This document shows, piece after piece, positions 12,743 through 26,321 of a stretch of DNA of 64,000 nt. The stretch's first letter is position 1. Each line of letters begins with the position of its first letter. This DNA is from Panaeolus papilionaceus. Taxonomy: Eukaryota; Basidiomycota; Agaricomycetes; Agaricales. Where the stretch lies: positions 1,426,001 to 1,490,000 of the forward strand of contig JADNRZ010000004.1 of assembly GCA_015501605.1 (NCBI GenBank), in the 5' to 3' direction. The notes under the pieces are model-generated. The model saw only the letters and a program-made list of their open reading frames with translations. It ran no database searches and had not been told where the DNA came from. The position numbers and the translations under genes are program-made.

Positions 12743-15700
12743 CGGTTGCCTTCCCCCCTCGTTCTTGATTTTATCGATTTTCTTACTTTTTGGGATTTTT
12801 GTTGCTCTCATTGTTTTCGGTGTACCCTCATTGTAAGTTCGTCTCAGATCACCCTATTTTCGCTGGGCGACTCACAGAGTCTTATTTATTCTAGCTTGCA
12901 TTGCTTGTATCACCACCATCATCCATTTTTTTACCAACAACTTCATCAACGCACGTTCCGCCTACAATACAACTCTTCATACATTTGCCCGTCATCTTTT
13001 ACATCACGAATCGACGTTTCGCTCCCGAGCTCTTTCAAACTCTCCTCTCCCATCTTCTCTTCGCACATCTTCCCATCGCCTTACGGCCGAAGAGTATCCG
13101 CTGTCGTTCACCACATGACGCATCATTGTACTTATAAATTATTATTTTCTATGACCGCCAGCTGTTACACCATTACATTTCCTTGGCCTATTCAATCATA
13201 ACGCATTTTGCTTGCTTTTTTTTTTCATGGCTTAGGCTCTTTTAAGCCGCAGTCGTCGCATGCCCACTGAAATCTGGAACCACAAAACATACACCTGACC
13301 CCTTTTGGCACCTCGCCCGATAGTTATCATCCCACTAAGCAGAACTCCATTTCTAAGTATTCAGTGTTCAAACCAAAGATTGCTGGGCAGCACTTCTTTC
13401 CGTTCCATATCTTCCGAAGTTCATTGAATGGGTGAGCATGGTTAAGGGTGATCAAGTGGAGCTTGGGGTGAGCGGCAAGTGGCGGCATGTAGGGGCCACA
13501 GCGTGGTCACTGGTCGCTCAATCAGCAATCAGCACAAGGATCTGTATGACATTTCTACCTTTATTGATCTGATACCCCGACTATCCATGGATACAAAAAT
13601 TTTGCATTGTCCATCTTTTACATCATAGGGATAGCTTGGACAACCCCCGAGGTAGACTGAAAGAGCCTTAGCTTACTGCGTGCTAATCGCCGTCTCAACT
13701 ACTCTATTGCTCGTGTGCTTTGTGCTTACAACGGTCGTGTACACTAATACATACTGAAAACGCGGTGGCATCGGTTTTCAGGCTCTCCCGGTGCGGTATC
13801 GTGCAATCAGCGTGGAGTTACTTATTGCATCTGCATTCTAGATTCAACGTAGTAGCCAGTAGTGGAGAAGCACCTTCGATATATTTCTCGTCTTATCACA
13901 TACCTACGTCTTCTGACTGACTTGCAGTGGTCATGGTGGTAGCCTGCATAGCTAATCCGACATTAGGGTGTCATACAATTTCTTCACGTTCATACAACAA
14001 ACCTCTACACATTGCGCGGGTATTAGTCCTCGGAGACAAGGAGACCCAGACGGCCGGATACGTTCGTCGGGGGAGATAGGGGAAAGAGAAAGTCGCGTTT
14101 TTGAGCAGAACTGCCATCATGTCGTGTCCGACAGTCATTATGCAGATGTTCACATCATGGAAGGAAGAAAGTAGACAACATTTGCAACGATGCGACTTTG
14201 CTTCTCGTTTCTCACTGTCTGGTGAACTGATCCGATTCGCGTCAACGCAGAATATAAATTCTTGAAATATATTGTCCCTTTGCTACCTCTCGTCCTGAAT
14301 GTATGGCTGAGCGCTGATCATCGCTGATCCTGTTCGCGGGTATACCCAACAAGGACGACGTTGCAATGAATACATCTCTGAGCGACGTCTCTGTTGGCAA
14401 TAACTTCGAATGCTGTGCGATAGTGTGGTCAGCTGCTATCACATCGAAGGTCACCGTCTCTTTGCTTTTTCCCGCGATGGCGGTCATTGGCCATATCAAT
14501 AATCAGGGGACATCCGGATATTCGTCGAAAAAATGGCGGTTTTCGACACATATTCGCCTATTAATGATAAAAAGATATTAATACACCCTTTGCTACTCGT
14601 TCGAACTATTAAGCACCAGCTAAGTAATTATAAATTATGATCCATATTTGAGTAGATGGCATATCAAACAGGCGCCCAAGACTCAAGTTAGTAATTGCTG
14701 CATTGATCTCAAAATATCAGCACGCGTAGAGCGTAAAGTGTCATCTATTCACAAACACCGATAGCTTAAACTTTGGATATGTCAATTTTGGCTGGTAATG
14801 TATATAGTTTCTGAATAAACATGGCAGATTCAAGCGGTGCCGAGGCAAGCATCATTCGCATCTGAATCAAGGCTTCAAAGCTCGATCGTAGGACTTGTCG
14901 CAGATAGGATCTTGATGAGTGCCCAATCGTTCGGACAACGCACATGAAGCACCCTAGCATATCTTCTTGCCGTCGGGACCACCGCTGCGGTGAGCTGGTA
15001 TCAGCGCTGGCGGCTTTAAGATGTATCTGGCCGCGCTGACGAATTTTCCAACAGACAATTGACATTCGGAGGTAGGAACTCTTGCTTCTTGATCGTGCAT
15101 GGTCTTACTTGAAAAACACTATGCAATCTTGGCAAAACAAAAAAAAACACTGTACTTTGGCAGCCTGGACCTGTCTTCCGTATCATTAAATTTTCAGGCT
15201 ACATTGCCAAACCCAAGTTTCCTCTGGTGGGCCGGAGTCGATGCCACGATCATCGTATCGAAGATGCGAAGACTTTTCACCGTACTACTACTACCCACCC
15301 ATCCCCAATAAAGGCCAAGAACGGAAAAATCAAGGAGATCAATCACTTGGCGTGTTGTTGCGCTCCCAGGAATGAATACATTTACAGTCAACAAGTTCGC
15401 GAAGCGTAAGCGCATATACTGTCTCGATCGCGACGGGTTATGGGGTTATGTACTTACATATGCCATAACGCCTGGGAGAAATAGGCTGGGGAACACGACC
15501 GCTAGTTCTCACTGCCTACGCGATAGCGCCTTCGAGAAGCAGGCACGACAGCGCTTGCGCCACAGCTTCTAGCGTGGTCTCTATGGGTAAGCGCGCCTGG
15601 TGCCTCGAATCGGCGCGAGGGCCCTGGTCATAGAGTGAATAAGCGCACTACTTCCGTTGTTGTGCCCCGTGTCTCCCACAACCCCACTTCAAAACCTAAA

Positions 15701-18700
15701 ATGACGCTGATATATTTGTATGTTGGACGCTTTGAAAGGTGCTATGCATTGATAGTCGATTAGTGGAACATGGGTACAATTGGCTCAACGAACGTTCGTC
15801 GCTCGCAATTGACGTATTCGATATGCCCGCTGAAATGGGTGTTTGCATGTACTTTTTACCTGGAATCTTGGGCTTAAACCCTCGGGTATGCTGCTGCGTC
15901 TTGTGTATCCAACTGTTATTGTGCTTTCACTTCAGAAGCAAGTGAGCAGAACCACGGGCAGGGTTGCGACTGATTACGATATTTGTAGCCTTGTTTTCCA
16001 ATTGCAATGCAATAGCACCCAGGGCAGTTTAATCCTGCACAGTTCCAATTCAACGCAACCCGCCACGACGAGGAGTAGCACTTGACTTTTGAATATGTGC
16101 ACCCCAAACTATATCTTCGCTTGATAAATAATATATAAAACTTAGGCGAAGGCATCACAAAACATGCATAATGGGTGATGTTGCTTGTAGCAGCTGTAAT
16201 TGCAAGAGATAACCAAACAATAACGTACTCGTTCGAGCTGGTTGCGGTTTCTATTCACTCGCGTACTATGAAGGTGATAACAATAGTATAAGAGTACATA
16301 TTTGCACTACAAATATTGTAGATATGCTACTATATCATGTCTTATAGTTGTAATACCTGTCAGCCCTGTCATCGTCAGTATCCTTGGCGCTCAGAGCCAC
16401 ATCAGTCCCCGGGGCCCCAAGGACATGGTCCTTTAAGGCTGTCAATGATCAGGGGATGAGGTCAGGGAGGGTTCGGGAGACCATAGACGCTGGACCACTT
16501 CTGATGCCCCGCGCGACATGTGCGGGACCTGATCCCGAAATATTAAGTGCGGATGCATGGTGTAAGCATTCGGAACAGGCTGATGCATTATAATAATTAG
16601 CACCTTCATAAAAGCAAGGAAGTTAAGGGTCGTGAAGGGTGCCGGTTGTTGAGAAGCAGCACGCATACCATTAATGTCAGGTAGACTTATCATGCGCGTG
16701 CCATCGATGACGATACTAATAAGCAATTAAAATGTGAACGGAAGTATTTTAGTAAAGTAAGGGCTTGAAAGCGTGTTTAGGGCCCGTACTTACTTTGACT
16801 CGAATGAGCTTCTTTGACGTCGCACACGACCCTCAAATAATAATCGTGCTCCCTTATTTTCCTAATTTGCTGACAAGACCCAAAGCGCACTAGAACCTGA
16901 CGCACGATGCGCTCAGATGTTGACTATCATCCATCCATCAGGTGAGAGTGGAAACTGGCAAACCGCTAGCGCTAATGGCGTGTCGTCGTCGGACTCGCCT
17001 GTCGGATATGTTCTCATCATCCGAACTCAGGTTTTCCATCAATTTGGGTATATCCCTAAAACGGTAGTCTCTAATGCAACCGTTTGGACAACAATCGAGG
17101 TTGAGATTGTGGCGAAAGTTTGTCGAGACGTAGAAACGACACTCGGGGTCATCTTTCTCTCGAACATCACGCACTCATCACCGCCTGTGCTCAACTCGAG
17201 CCAGAAAGAATGTTATGAACCATGACTGAGCCACCCCAGTTTCGACAACTTCACTTTCTGCTGCTCAGTGCTCAGCATACCCATAGCGTCATGCGCAACA
17301 TCGATGTTAATGATATCGAACCAAAGATCACCTGGCACTGCTCTCAGTATTCTTCAGTTCACTCCACGTTGTTATGGGACAATCGGATGTGGACGAAGCT
17401 ACCCAGAAGAACGGTGACTTACAATCTCGCTGGCAATCACGCTGAAATAGAGACAGAGCCAGAGCCCCGTCCCCACTGCTTCATAATCAGTCGCAATTAA
17501 AGGCAGGTCAGTAAAGTCCAATAAAGTTTCCGACACGCGACAGTGACACAAGGCCTACACTCTGCTTCGAACAAGCTCAGGATTTTAATACACACAACTT
17601 GAACGCATGTTTTTGAGCTTCTTTGTGTCTCATTGACGGCGACTTCAAATCCTTCTCATCACCGGTACCTGAGGGGTATGAGGAGAAAATAGGACCCCGT
17701 GGGGGTTCTAAATTCTAACCGAACCTTGCTTGAACGCCAACATCAATAAGCTAATTAAATCTTTATGCTCCCCGTTAATTGCTTTGCTGAGTGTAATCAC
17801 CATCTTACATACAGCCATGGCTCAGTCAAACACGACCACGATACCGCAGCTCGGTTTTATCCTTCGATTCAGACATCGTTTAATGTAGCACTGACATTTG
17901 TGCATTTCGCTGCATTACTTGCGAGAATGCAACGCGAACTTCGTTCAACTTGCGAACCTGAAGGGGCCGGGGTGAGTGTATGGGTAGGGTCTCATGTAAC
18001 GCCAGAAATCTGGTACTACAATGGAGGTATGGGACGCGATGGGATTGTGATCATGATTCAATGTCATGAAATAAGCGAAATGAAGACGTTGGATTGACCG
18101 CGTTGCAAGCCACGGTAGTCGTCCTGAATGTTGTTTACCATATCCAATAGCACAATCATGATCATACCAGCTCAAAATACGAGAATGGACTAGCCCAGTG
18201 TCCTGTGCTTCCTCGAAGAGTTTCCAACGGCCTTCACAATCATTTCCAATCCATATCATTATCGAACCTGAGCGTTCAATAATCAATGACACCAACCCTT
18301 TGTATTCGAAGTTAAGAGATATATCCGAGATGCGTTCTTCAGGTTACTCAAGGAAGTACTACGGAGTACTCACGTTCATTTGGAATCGGCGTGTACCCCA
18401 TATTAATCTCATTCGTACTCAAATGCTGGTGCATTTCTACGCATCAAGTCTCGACTTTGCAACTCAAGCGCCACACCATGCTGGGGAGGCGATGTCATGA
18501 ACTTGATATCGATCAGAATGAGACGCTAGAGCAAAGTCGAGCTCGAGTCGAACTAGACTTTTGCAAACAGACTGTCAAGTGGCAGGGCTAATCAGTTTTG
18601 CCCCTATCGATATGCGTATCAGCTTGGCAAGTGAGGACAATCGAACCATGTAACTCTTCGAAGCTCTAGTTCATGTTTTGAGCCTTGTATGGTAAGTACT

Positions 18701-20256
18701 GAATGAATACACGCCAGCAATATCGCCGCCATTTTCCTCTTGGCTGCGTTGATCATCTCCACTACTGGTGCGCTGAATCTGCTGTGTGCTATGTTTATAT
18801 CATTTGAATTGCGGATCAGCAGGCTAGGGAATTGAATGAGCAAAGGGGGTCTGTTCATCTGAGTTGCACCGTCGAGTCGGGCTCGAAGGATTCGTTGTCG
18901 CTGATTTCCATATACAGTTTCGGAGAGACTTTGTGGTTCTGAGGTATGACATGCTCGTGAACAAGTACACGCTGATCCCGCACTGGTAGGTGCGTCGCTT
19001 CCGAAAGATTAACCCAAGTCGCGACCGTGATCTATTTTTAGTATCAGAGACGACGAGGCGTAAAATAGCTTTGAGGGGCATTTGTATGAGTAGGTACGAA
19101 CATAATGATAGGAGCACAATTATAGGTGTTCGAGTGGTTTTATAACGAGAATATAGATATCGAACCAAAGTGAAAGGGGTGAATTGGAAGAGTCTATACT
19201 TCGCTCCATAATCGGTCAGAAAATGCACTCAGTCTGAAATTAGCCATTCGAGAAAGGCTTCGGGGATAGGATGGGTAGCACATTCGACGAGATGTGGAGT
19301 CAGGTGTGGAGGATCAACCAATTCAGTAACTGTCGACGTGTCCTGGTATGAATTCGAGGAAATATGCCGATATTTAGGCATATTATGCCCGTATACCCAT
19401 TGCCCTTCCTTTGAGGCAAAGGCTTGGATATACAGATGGCAAGTCTCTAGCTGTTCCTGTCCGGAGAGTCGCGAAGGTGCAAGGTTCTGTGAAAGCTTCA
19501 CTGTGTAGATTGGGACCGCAATGTAACCGGAAGATCACCCAAGGCAACGATAAGTTTATAACTAGGGGTCCAGACAGCTCCTAGGTCTAAGGTTAGGCAG
19601 ATGGTTCTTCCTCTCTCACAAGAATGTGTTGGCGATGGAATCAAATGCAAGATTGTTGACAGGGGTTCCTACAAATATCGAAGATTTATTCTAAAATCCC
19701 AGAAGAAAGGAGATTGTACAACAGGAGTATGGGGTGGAGCAGAAGAGCAGACATGATTGACAAGAAGACCGGTGTTTATGACCTGAAGTTGTCAATAAAA
19801 AACGCCTCTTACGAGCGAAATGGAGCATAATGACAAGGATGACAAGAAAGGTAAGGACTCGGGAGTCGGTTGGGCATTCTCTTCAAACCGATCGTGGGAT
19901 CAAGGAAGACACGAAGTTCAAACACCATTCTTGATGACATTTTCTGCAGAAAACATTGGGAAAAAGAAAGAGATGAAAATATAAAGGTTCTTGTTTCTTT
20001 ATATAAATTTTATTTTTCAGTTTATTGAATGTTCGGACTTGAATTGGACAGGGACATTCGGACTGGAGTTGGAGAGTTTAGACATGTGAAATGTCATGTG
20101 ATGGTATATCGGCCGAGTAATAAGGAGTCGGCTATTCGGCCGGGTACAATTCGAGTCAATTCATTGATTTGTTGTAAAAACTTTGTGTCCTGAATTAATC
20201 GTCGACTCTTGACTCTTTTCTCTTTCAACCCCCATCTTCCCCTCTAAATATCCATC
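12743..20256. other. 7.5-kb gene-free stretch
   Basis: Both strands were read. 12743-13200 is pyrimidine-rich and is probably the 3' flank of the upstream gene. Open frames across the rest are under about 140 codons and lack family motifs or coherent splicing. A minus-strand frame at 17945-18295 (IMIWIGNDCEGRWKLFEEA) is weakly reminiscent of the C-terminal part of mushroom F-box proteins, but no F-box is visible upstream. A short inverted repeat (8-bp arms) lies at 14524-14547. No reverse transcriptase, integrase or transposase motifs were seen. This is best read as old, decayed intergenic or transposon-derived sequence. Confidence 0.45.
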
Positions 20257-22650
20257 ATGGCTTTGACTGCCACTGGAATTAAAATGCCAACATGCTCGAA
20301 AACGTCAAAGGTAGCGTTGTCTGCTGCTGTCAACGCCGTAAGATGCAAGTCAACCATCGCCAATTCCAATTCCTTCTCGATGGTCGATGCGAAGTCAAGA
20401 GTAAGAGAACATGCTCGTCATATCAGTAGAACAAGTACAGCAAAGGCAACTCCTGCACCTGCTGCGTGAGTCGATGCTCTAATTTATTTAAATTTATTGC
20501 ATTTTATCTGATTTTTTTTATGACTCTTAGGCGACCCAACCCTGCACCAGGATTCCAGCAGATCCCAACACCAAGCAATAACACAAAGTTGCCTCCACCT
20601 CATATCTCTGGTCCAGGTCCTGCTCCGAATGCTCCTCTTGATCATACTTTCGTCGGTCTTTCGGGTGGTCAAATTTTCCATGAAATGATGCTGCGCCATG
20701 GCGTCAAACACGTATTCGGTTACCCCGGAGGCGCTATCCTACCTGTGTTCGATGCCATCTACCAATCACCCCACTTCGAATTCGTTCTACCTCGTCATGA
20801 ACAAGGTGCCGGCCATATGGCTGAGGGTTACGCTCGTGTTTCTGGTTTACCTGGTGTCGTCCTCGTAACATCAGGGCCTGGGGCCACCAACGTAATCACT
20901 CCCATGCAAGACGCTCTCTCAGATGGAATTCCCCTCGTCGTCTTCTCAGGACAAGTAGCAACTTCGGCAATTGGATCAGATGCTTTCCAGGAAGCAGATA
21001 TCGTGGGTATATCAAGAAGTTGCACAAAATGGAACGTTATGGTCAAGACCATCGAGGAGCTTCCCCGGAGAATAAACGAGGCTTTCAAAATCGCCACCTC
21101 TGGACGCCCCGGCCCTGTCTTGGTCGATCTCCCCAAGGATGTCACTGCTAGCATCCTCCGTACTCCTTTGCCCTACAAGGCCACCACCCCTGGAATCAAT
21201 CTAGGCCTCCCTATGAACCCTCTCCAGATGTTCGACCCTCCTGCTGATGTCGCCATGATTCAAGAAGCCGCCAACATGATCAACCGTGCTCAACGACCCA
21301 TTATTTACGCCGGAAACGGTGTTCTTTCATCACCTATGGGACCCAAGCTTCTCGCTCAATTGTCAGAGCGGGGTAACATTCCCGTGACTACCACCCTACA
21401 GGGTCTCGGTGCTTTTGACGAGACCAACGAGAAGTCCCTACACATGTTGGGTATGCACGGAAGTGCCTACGCCAACTTCGCTATCCAGCAAGCCGATGTC
21501 ATTATTGCCCTTGGTGCCAGGTTTGACGATCGCGTGACCCTCAAGGTTCCTGCGTTTGCACCCGCCGCCAGAGCCGCCGCTGCCCGTGGAACAGGTGGAA
21601 TCATCCACTTCGAGATCCAGCCCAAGAACGTGAACAAGGTCGTCGAAGCTCAGATCCCCGTATTGGGCGATGTCATCACCAACATGGCTGCTTTGGTGCC
21701 CATGGTTGAGTACAGTGAGCGTGCGGAATGGTTCCACGACATCAAGACGTGGAAAAAGGACTACCCCTTTACTTTCGAGAAGAGCAAGGACGGTGCAAGA
21801 ATGAAGCCCCAGGAGGTTGTTGAGGAGTTGGACAGGCAAACTGAGGACAAGAAGGAGGATGTCATTGTTGCCACTGGTGTCGGCCAGCATCAGATGTGGG
21901 CAGCTCAGCATTTCAGATGGAAACAACCAAGGTCGATGGTTACTTCAGGAGGTCTGGGTGTAAGTCGACAGTTTATTTTTCTTTTAAACAACGAGGATAA
22001 AGCCTAAAACTCTCTTCTAGACCATGGGCTTCGGTTTGCCTGCCGCCATCGGTGCCAAGGTGGCTGCTCCCAAGAAGGTCGTCGTCGACATTGATGGTGA
22101 TGCCTCTTTCAGCATGACCGCCATGGAGCTCGCCACCGCTGCTCAGTACGATATCGGTGTCAAGGTTCTCGTCTTCAACAACGAGTTCCAGGGAATGGTG
22201 CAACAATGGCAAGGTACATTTTCTCTACCCCTTATATCTGATATTTTTATATTTCTTGTTCCGTGCCGATGATATGATCTGACCATTACTTCATCCTCTC
22301 AATAGATCTATTCTACGATCAAAGATATTCGCATACTCGCATGGTTAACCCCGATTTCGTCAAGTTGGCCAACGCCATGGGCGTCCATGCTATTAGGTGT
22401 CATACCGCCGAGGAGCTGCCCGCGAAGATGAAGGAGTTCTTGGAATACGACAACTCAAAGCCCGTGTTGATGGAATGCTTGGTGGAGAAGAACGAGCATG
22501 TGTTCCCAATGGTGCGATCTTAATGTTGTTTGTTCAGCGCGATCGGTTTTGACTTATTATATCTGACCATAGGTTCCTGCTGGTAAGGCATTGCACGAGC
22601 AATTGCTACACCCTCTGTTGAGGGATGCAGCGAAAAAAATCAAGTCATAA
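20257..22650 (+). CDS. ilv2: Acetolactate synthase catalytic subunit, mitochondrial
   Basis: Condenses two pyruvates to acetolactate, or pyruvate plus 2-ketobutyrate to acetohydroxybutyrate. This is the first common step of valine, leucine and isoleucine synthesis. Five exons (20257-20465, 20531-21959, 22021-22213, 22306-22511, 22573-22650) give 704 residues. Residues 1 to about 70 are rich in Ser, Ala, Arg and Lys with no acids early on, as in a mitochondrial targeting peptide. The pyrimidine-domain catalytic glutamate is E160 (PRHEQGAGHMAEGYAR). The thiamine diphosphate motif runs from GDAS to FNN at about residues 572-600. SGGLGTMGFGLPAAIG spans the exon 2/3 join, and QWQDLFYDQRYSHTR spans the exon 3/4 join. 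The last intron uses a weak GTGCGA donor, supported by the join FPMVPAGKALHEQLLHP. No regulatory subunit (Ilv6) lies nearby. Confidence 0.96.
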
Positions 22651-24037
22651 AGCATCGATATCCCCATTTTCATGACTTTTGTTCTTGAATGATGGTTTTT
22701 CTGGACTGCGACGTGGAAAAACGAGGAAAAGCAAGAAAGGTCGAAGGGAAGAAACCACGGACTATAATTTTATTTTACCCTCAAAATTCTTTCTTCATCG
22801 ACCTTTTTTGTTCCTCACCTTGGCTTGCTTATTTTTTCTGTTCTCGCACTTGTTCATCTCATTTCCTTGCTTCATTTTCGCGCGGCGCACACAGTACTGC
22901 CCGCATTGTATCATCACCGTTCCAATTCTTTATCTCAACCATCTCTACATCCAACACAGTTTACCCATGTTCCATACACCTTTCTTACCCTTTTGTTCTT
23001 TATACGGGGTCTTTATGACAGCATAACATGGTTATATCATCTGCGTTTCAACGTCTCTCACTCTTTTGCCTCTACCCTTTGTCTGTTAGGCACCGCCCAA
23101 TAACGTTCCGGCTATCTATCCGCGACCTCCATAAATTCCAAACCACTGGTTCGCATCTCATTCTCAAAACCTACATTTCAAACCCAATCCAAAAGAATCC
23201 GACGAATCTCTTTCTCCTGGACCAATCCAATCCGATTCAAACCATCTATCATAACTCATAACTCAGCTGGTCGCGTTCGTCTACATTCATCTCTCCGCTC
23301 TAAACTCCCGAATATCCGCTCATTCAACCTTTTTTTATCTCTTCATATTTAAATTTACTCTATTTCCTTCTTTTATCTCTCTTTGGAACAAGCTATCTCG
23401 GCATGATATCTTTTTTTGCATCTTTGCACACCATTTACGTTCCTCCAATCGCTCATCCTCACAAAAGTCTTAAGCATTTCATCACATCTATCTTTATCAT
23501 TGCCTCTTCTGCCATGGCCTCACCAACCCCTTTTCCCAAAAATAGTGGCCACACTGTCGCAAATTGCTGCGATCTGCTTGTCGTGCATGTCATGCCGGTC
23601 CTGCGCATCCTCATGCACCGGGACCACATCCCGTCTACTCCATATCGTTCCACTTCATTGACTGTCTATTCCGCTTTGGCGCGTTACTGGTCTCTGGATT
23701 TCCTCTTTTTCTTCCTTGTTTGTTCAATCTAATGAAACCCTGTACTACATACCCTAAAATTTGACCACTGACGTGTTGTTGCTTTATTTTTGCTGCAGAT
23801 TTAGAGCCTCATTTCACGTTGTTCACTGACAAGCATGAAACTCAAACGGATGGAAAAATAGCTGGAACGTTGGGCGACATTTTTATTATTGTATTACAAG
23901 GCTCCAGGAGCTATCAAAAGGAGTGGACGAAGATCAAACACCTTCAAAACGGGCATTAAAATAAATCAAAATGCCAAATCGTAGGAGACCAGGGTATATC
24001 GTCGCAACGGCCGCTGCATGTGACCGCCTTCTTTCAA
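22651..24037. other. Intergenic, pyrimidine-rich, no gene seen
   Basis: Between the 3' ends of ilv2 (+) and the EEP-jacalin gene (-). The plus strand is strongly C/T-rich at about 22780-23500. The apparent open frames there reflect this composition and lack protein-like sequence. Confidence 0.45.
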
Positions 24038-25458
24038 TTAATATGCTGCGCCCCAAATAGGCGCCAACCTATCAATCTCCGTTCCGGACCTGCCCCAGAA
24101 CCCAACCAAACCCCATACACCAGGCGATCCCGCATCACTCGGCACATTGTTCGTCACACAGCTGTTTGTCGTCTTGCCCGCCTCGATGCTCCTTCCTTGG
24201 TTTGTCGTGACCTTGAAATAGAAAACACGGGTGCGGCCATTGTACTGCGCACTGCAGGCGACAGTCGACGTGATGCGCTCGTTCGTTCCCAATGTTAGTG
24301 TGGACGCTGTTCCGCCTGATCCACCCCGGGACGAAGTGACGGTGGTACCTGAGGTGGTGCGAGAGGTGATAGAGACGGCGTCGAGGCGGTTAGCGCCGCG
24401 AATGGTGATGGTTGTTATCTTGGGCACGGTATTGGATAGGATACCTGTTACATCGCTGAAAGGTGTACCATGGGGTCCGCCTGTTGTATCTCCCAGTCGG
24501 ATTGAAGAAGAGAGGGACCAGTTGATACGGCTAAGTATGGGGTAGTGGTCGCTAAGCGGCAGCCCAGCTGAGTCGATAAACGAGTAGTGGTCGTTCTTGT
24601 AGGTGCCAGAGTGGAGGGATGCGATAGGGCTTCCGCGGTAAAACACCTTGTCGACGACCTCGCATGCGTCAACAGTACTTTGTGCTGTTCCTGCTGGGAA
24701 CGGATTGCCGCAGACAATGTCTCCAGAGCCAGCAGCAGGGATTGCACCTTTCCTAATGCTGGATATCCAAGGATCGGTTACTCCCACGTTGTTGAGGAAA
24801 GCACGCAGACTATCCGAGTCACCGGGGCGCGTATAGCGCGCGTTGGTATCGCCCATGACAACGACAGGGAAACCTGCAGAGTTGGCCGCAATATACGAGG
24901 TCAGCTGAGCGAAATTTTTGCCTCTAGCTGTGATGTCCCCGGAATCGGATCCCGCGTCGGTGTGGAGGTTATACACATCAACCCAGAAACCCTCAGAGAC
25001 GCGTACCCGCACAAATGTGAATCCTTTGGGCGTGAGGCAGTCGCCTCCATTCACGTTGCAGTCGCTCCACTTAACTCTCTCGAGATCGAAATACTCAAAA
25101 TCGGAGAGTGTGTTGAGGCCTGAACCGATCGCTGCTCCACCTGAGGTTGGAGTGCGGTGGGGATGCTTGTCGGATGCATACAGTGCTGCGTGGTAGTTGA
25201 AATCCTCCTGGACGTTGATGATGTTGTACGGCCCTAGACGAGCGGAGATAAGGGGAGTATTGACAGCGGGGTTTCCAGAAGAAAGAAAATCTGGTATAGT
25301 TTTTGGACGAATGAGTTTAAGAAACAGCGATGAACTTGAGCGGCCATCGTACCTGGCAGACCAGCAACATTATAAGAGAGAACACTGAAAACACCGGCAG
25401 TCTGCGCCGCAAGAGAGACTTGAAGCGCAGCGAGCAAAACAAAGGCATTCGAAATCAT
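24038..25458 (-). CDS. Secreted endonuclease/exonuclease/phosphatase-fold enzyme with C-terminal jacalin-like domain
   Basis: Two exons (25353-25458 and 24038-25290) joined by a 62-nt intron give 452 residues. The N-terminus MISNAFVLLAALQVSLAA is a clear signal peptide. The catalytic fold shows the family blocks in order: LSYNVAGLP, INVQED (E64), YNLHTDAG, VVVMGDTNARY (D183, N185) and LSDHYPIL (D283, H284). These are the metal-binding and catalytic residues of the DNase I / inositol-phosphatase / sphingomyelinase superfamily. From about residue 304 a Gly/Ser/Thr-rich beta domain begins (HGTPFSDV, ITTITIRGANRLDAVSI), characteristic of jacalin-like lectins, which probably binds glycans. The substrate (DNA, phospholipid or phosphoinositide) cannot be told from sequence. 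The acceptor is CCAG at 25291-25294, chosen because it restores the frame. Confidence 0.88.
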
Positions 25459-26321
25459 AGTAACAGTAGGATTGAATAAAAATAAAAAGAATGAAGCTGT
25501 ATAGTGGTGTCTGGCTTGAACCGTCGAAGGGGTCCAAAAGTACCAGAGGTGAGAAATGTGATCAACGATTCAGCCTATATAAGCTTTCGAAACCCCTCAT
25601 AAATGCATCCGCGCCATACGCATGATACACAAAGGTCATGGTCAAGTGGCAACCAACGTTGGGCCACAGACAGGCTGAGAGGGCGAAGCGCAAGACGGAC
25701 TGGGCGCGTGTCCTTGTGCATGTGGTTCGGAAGGGGTTCAACAAGCGAAAGCTCAACTTCTCCATACCTCCCATGTCTCCTCCCGTATCCTATCAACGTT
25801 AACGTTCTCGGAGTCTTTCCAACTTCGTTTTGATTGGCTTCAATGATGTTGCACCTTATGACTACTGCTCAGGGATTATGCATAATCACAGGCGCACTTC
25901 TAATATCAATTAGCATGTGTGGACTCTTGTAATGTAAAGCAGTGCCACGAACAAGTAGACCCCTGTAACCTTCACATGATGCTGGTGTGGTAAACGCCGT
26001 TACTTTATACCGTTTACCAGTTAACCTGTTGCATGAGAAACACTGAGAGAGCAGGATGAATTCTCAAGCAACTTTGACCGGTAGATAGCGGTGTTCGCGC
26101 TGATGATGATAGTATAGCCTATGTATACGGGACAGAGGTGCAATGATACAAAATCAATTACAGCCTAACAAAAGCACATGTTTACAATATTTACAGTAGT
26201 CAGTGGCAGGTCCAAACCAAAGCCTATAGCCGTATTCCTAGGCTCATAACCCAATGTGATTGCCATCAAAGAACCAAAGAGGAAATCCGGAGGACACTTA
26301 TGGGGAGCATGTGCAGACCAA
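25459..26321. other. Intergenic promoter region of the EEP-jacalin gene
   Basis: 863 nt between the EEP-jacalin start and the 3' end of the membrane-protein array. Apart from the TATA-like site at 25574 I see no feature. Confidence 0.4.
25574..25581 (-). promoter_or_regulatory. TATA-like box of the EEP-jacalin gene
   Basis: TATATAGG on the minus strand, about 116 nt upstream of the ATG at 25458. Weak evidence from position and sequence only. Confidence 0.3.

Noticed and set aside
17945..18295. Possible F-box protein fragment on the minus strand (IMIWIGNDCEGRWKLFEEA)
   Set aside because: Only a vague similarity to F-box C-terminal regions; no F-box, no splice structure and no second conserved block found.
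22780..23760. Several plus-strand frames of 60-115 codons rich in Ser, Leu, Phe and His
   Set aside because: Composition mirrors the C/T-rich DNA; frames overlap each other and none shows a conserved motif.
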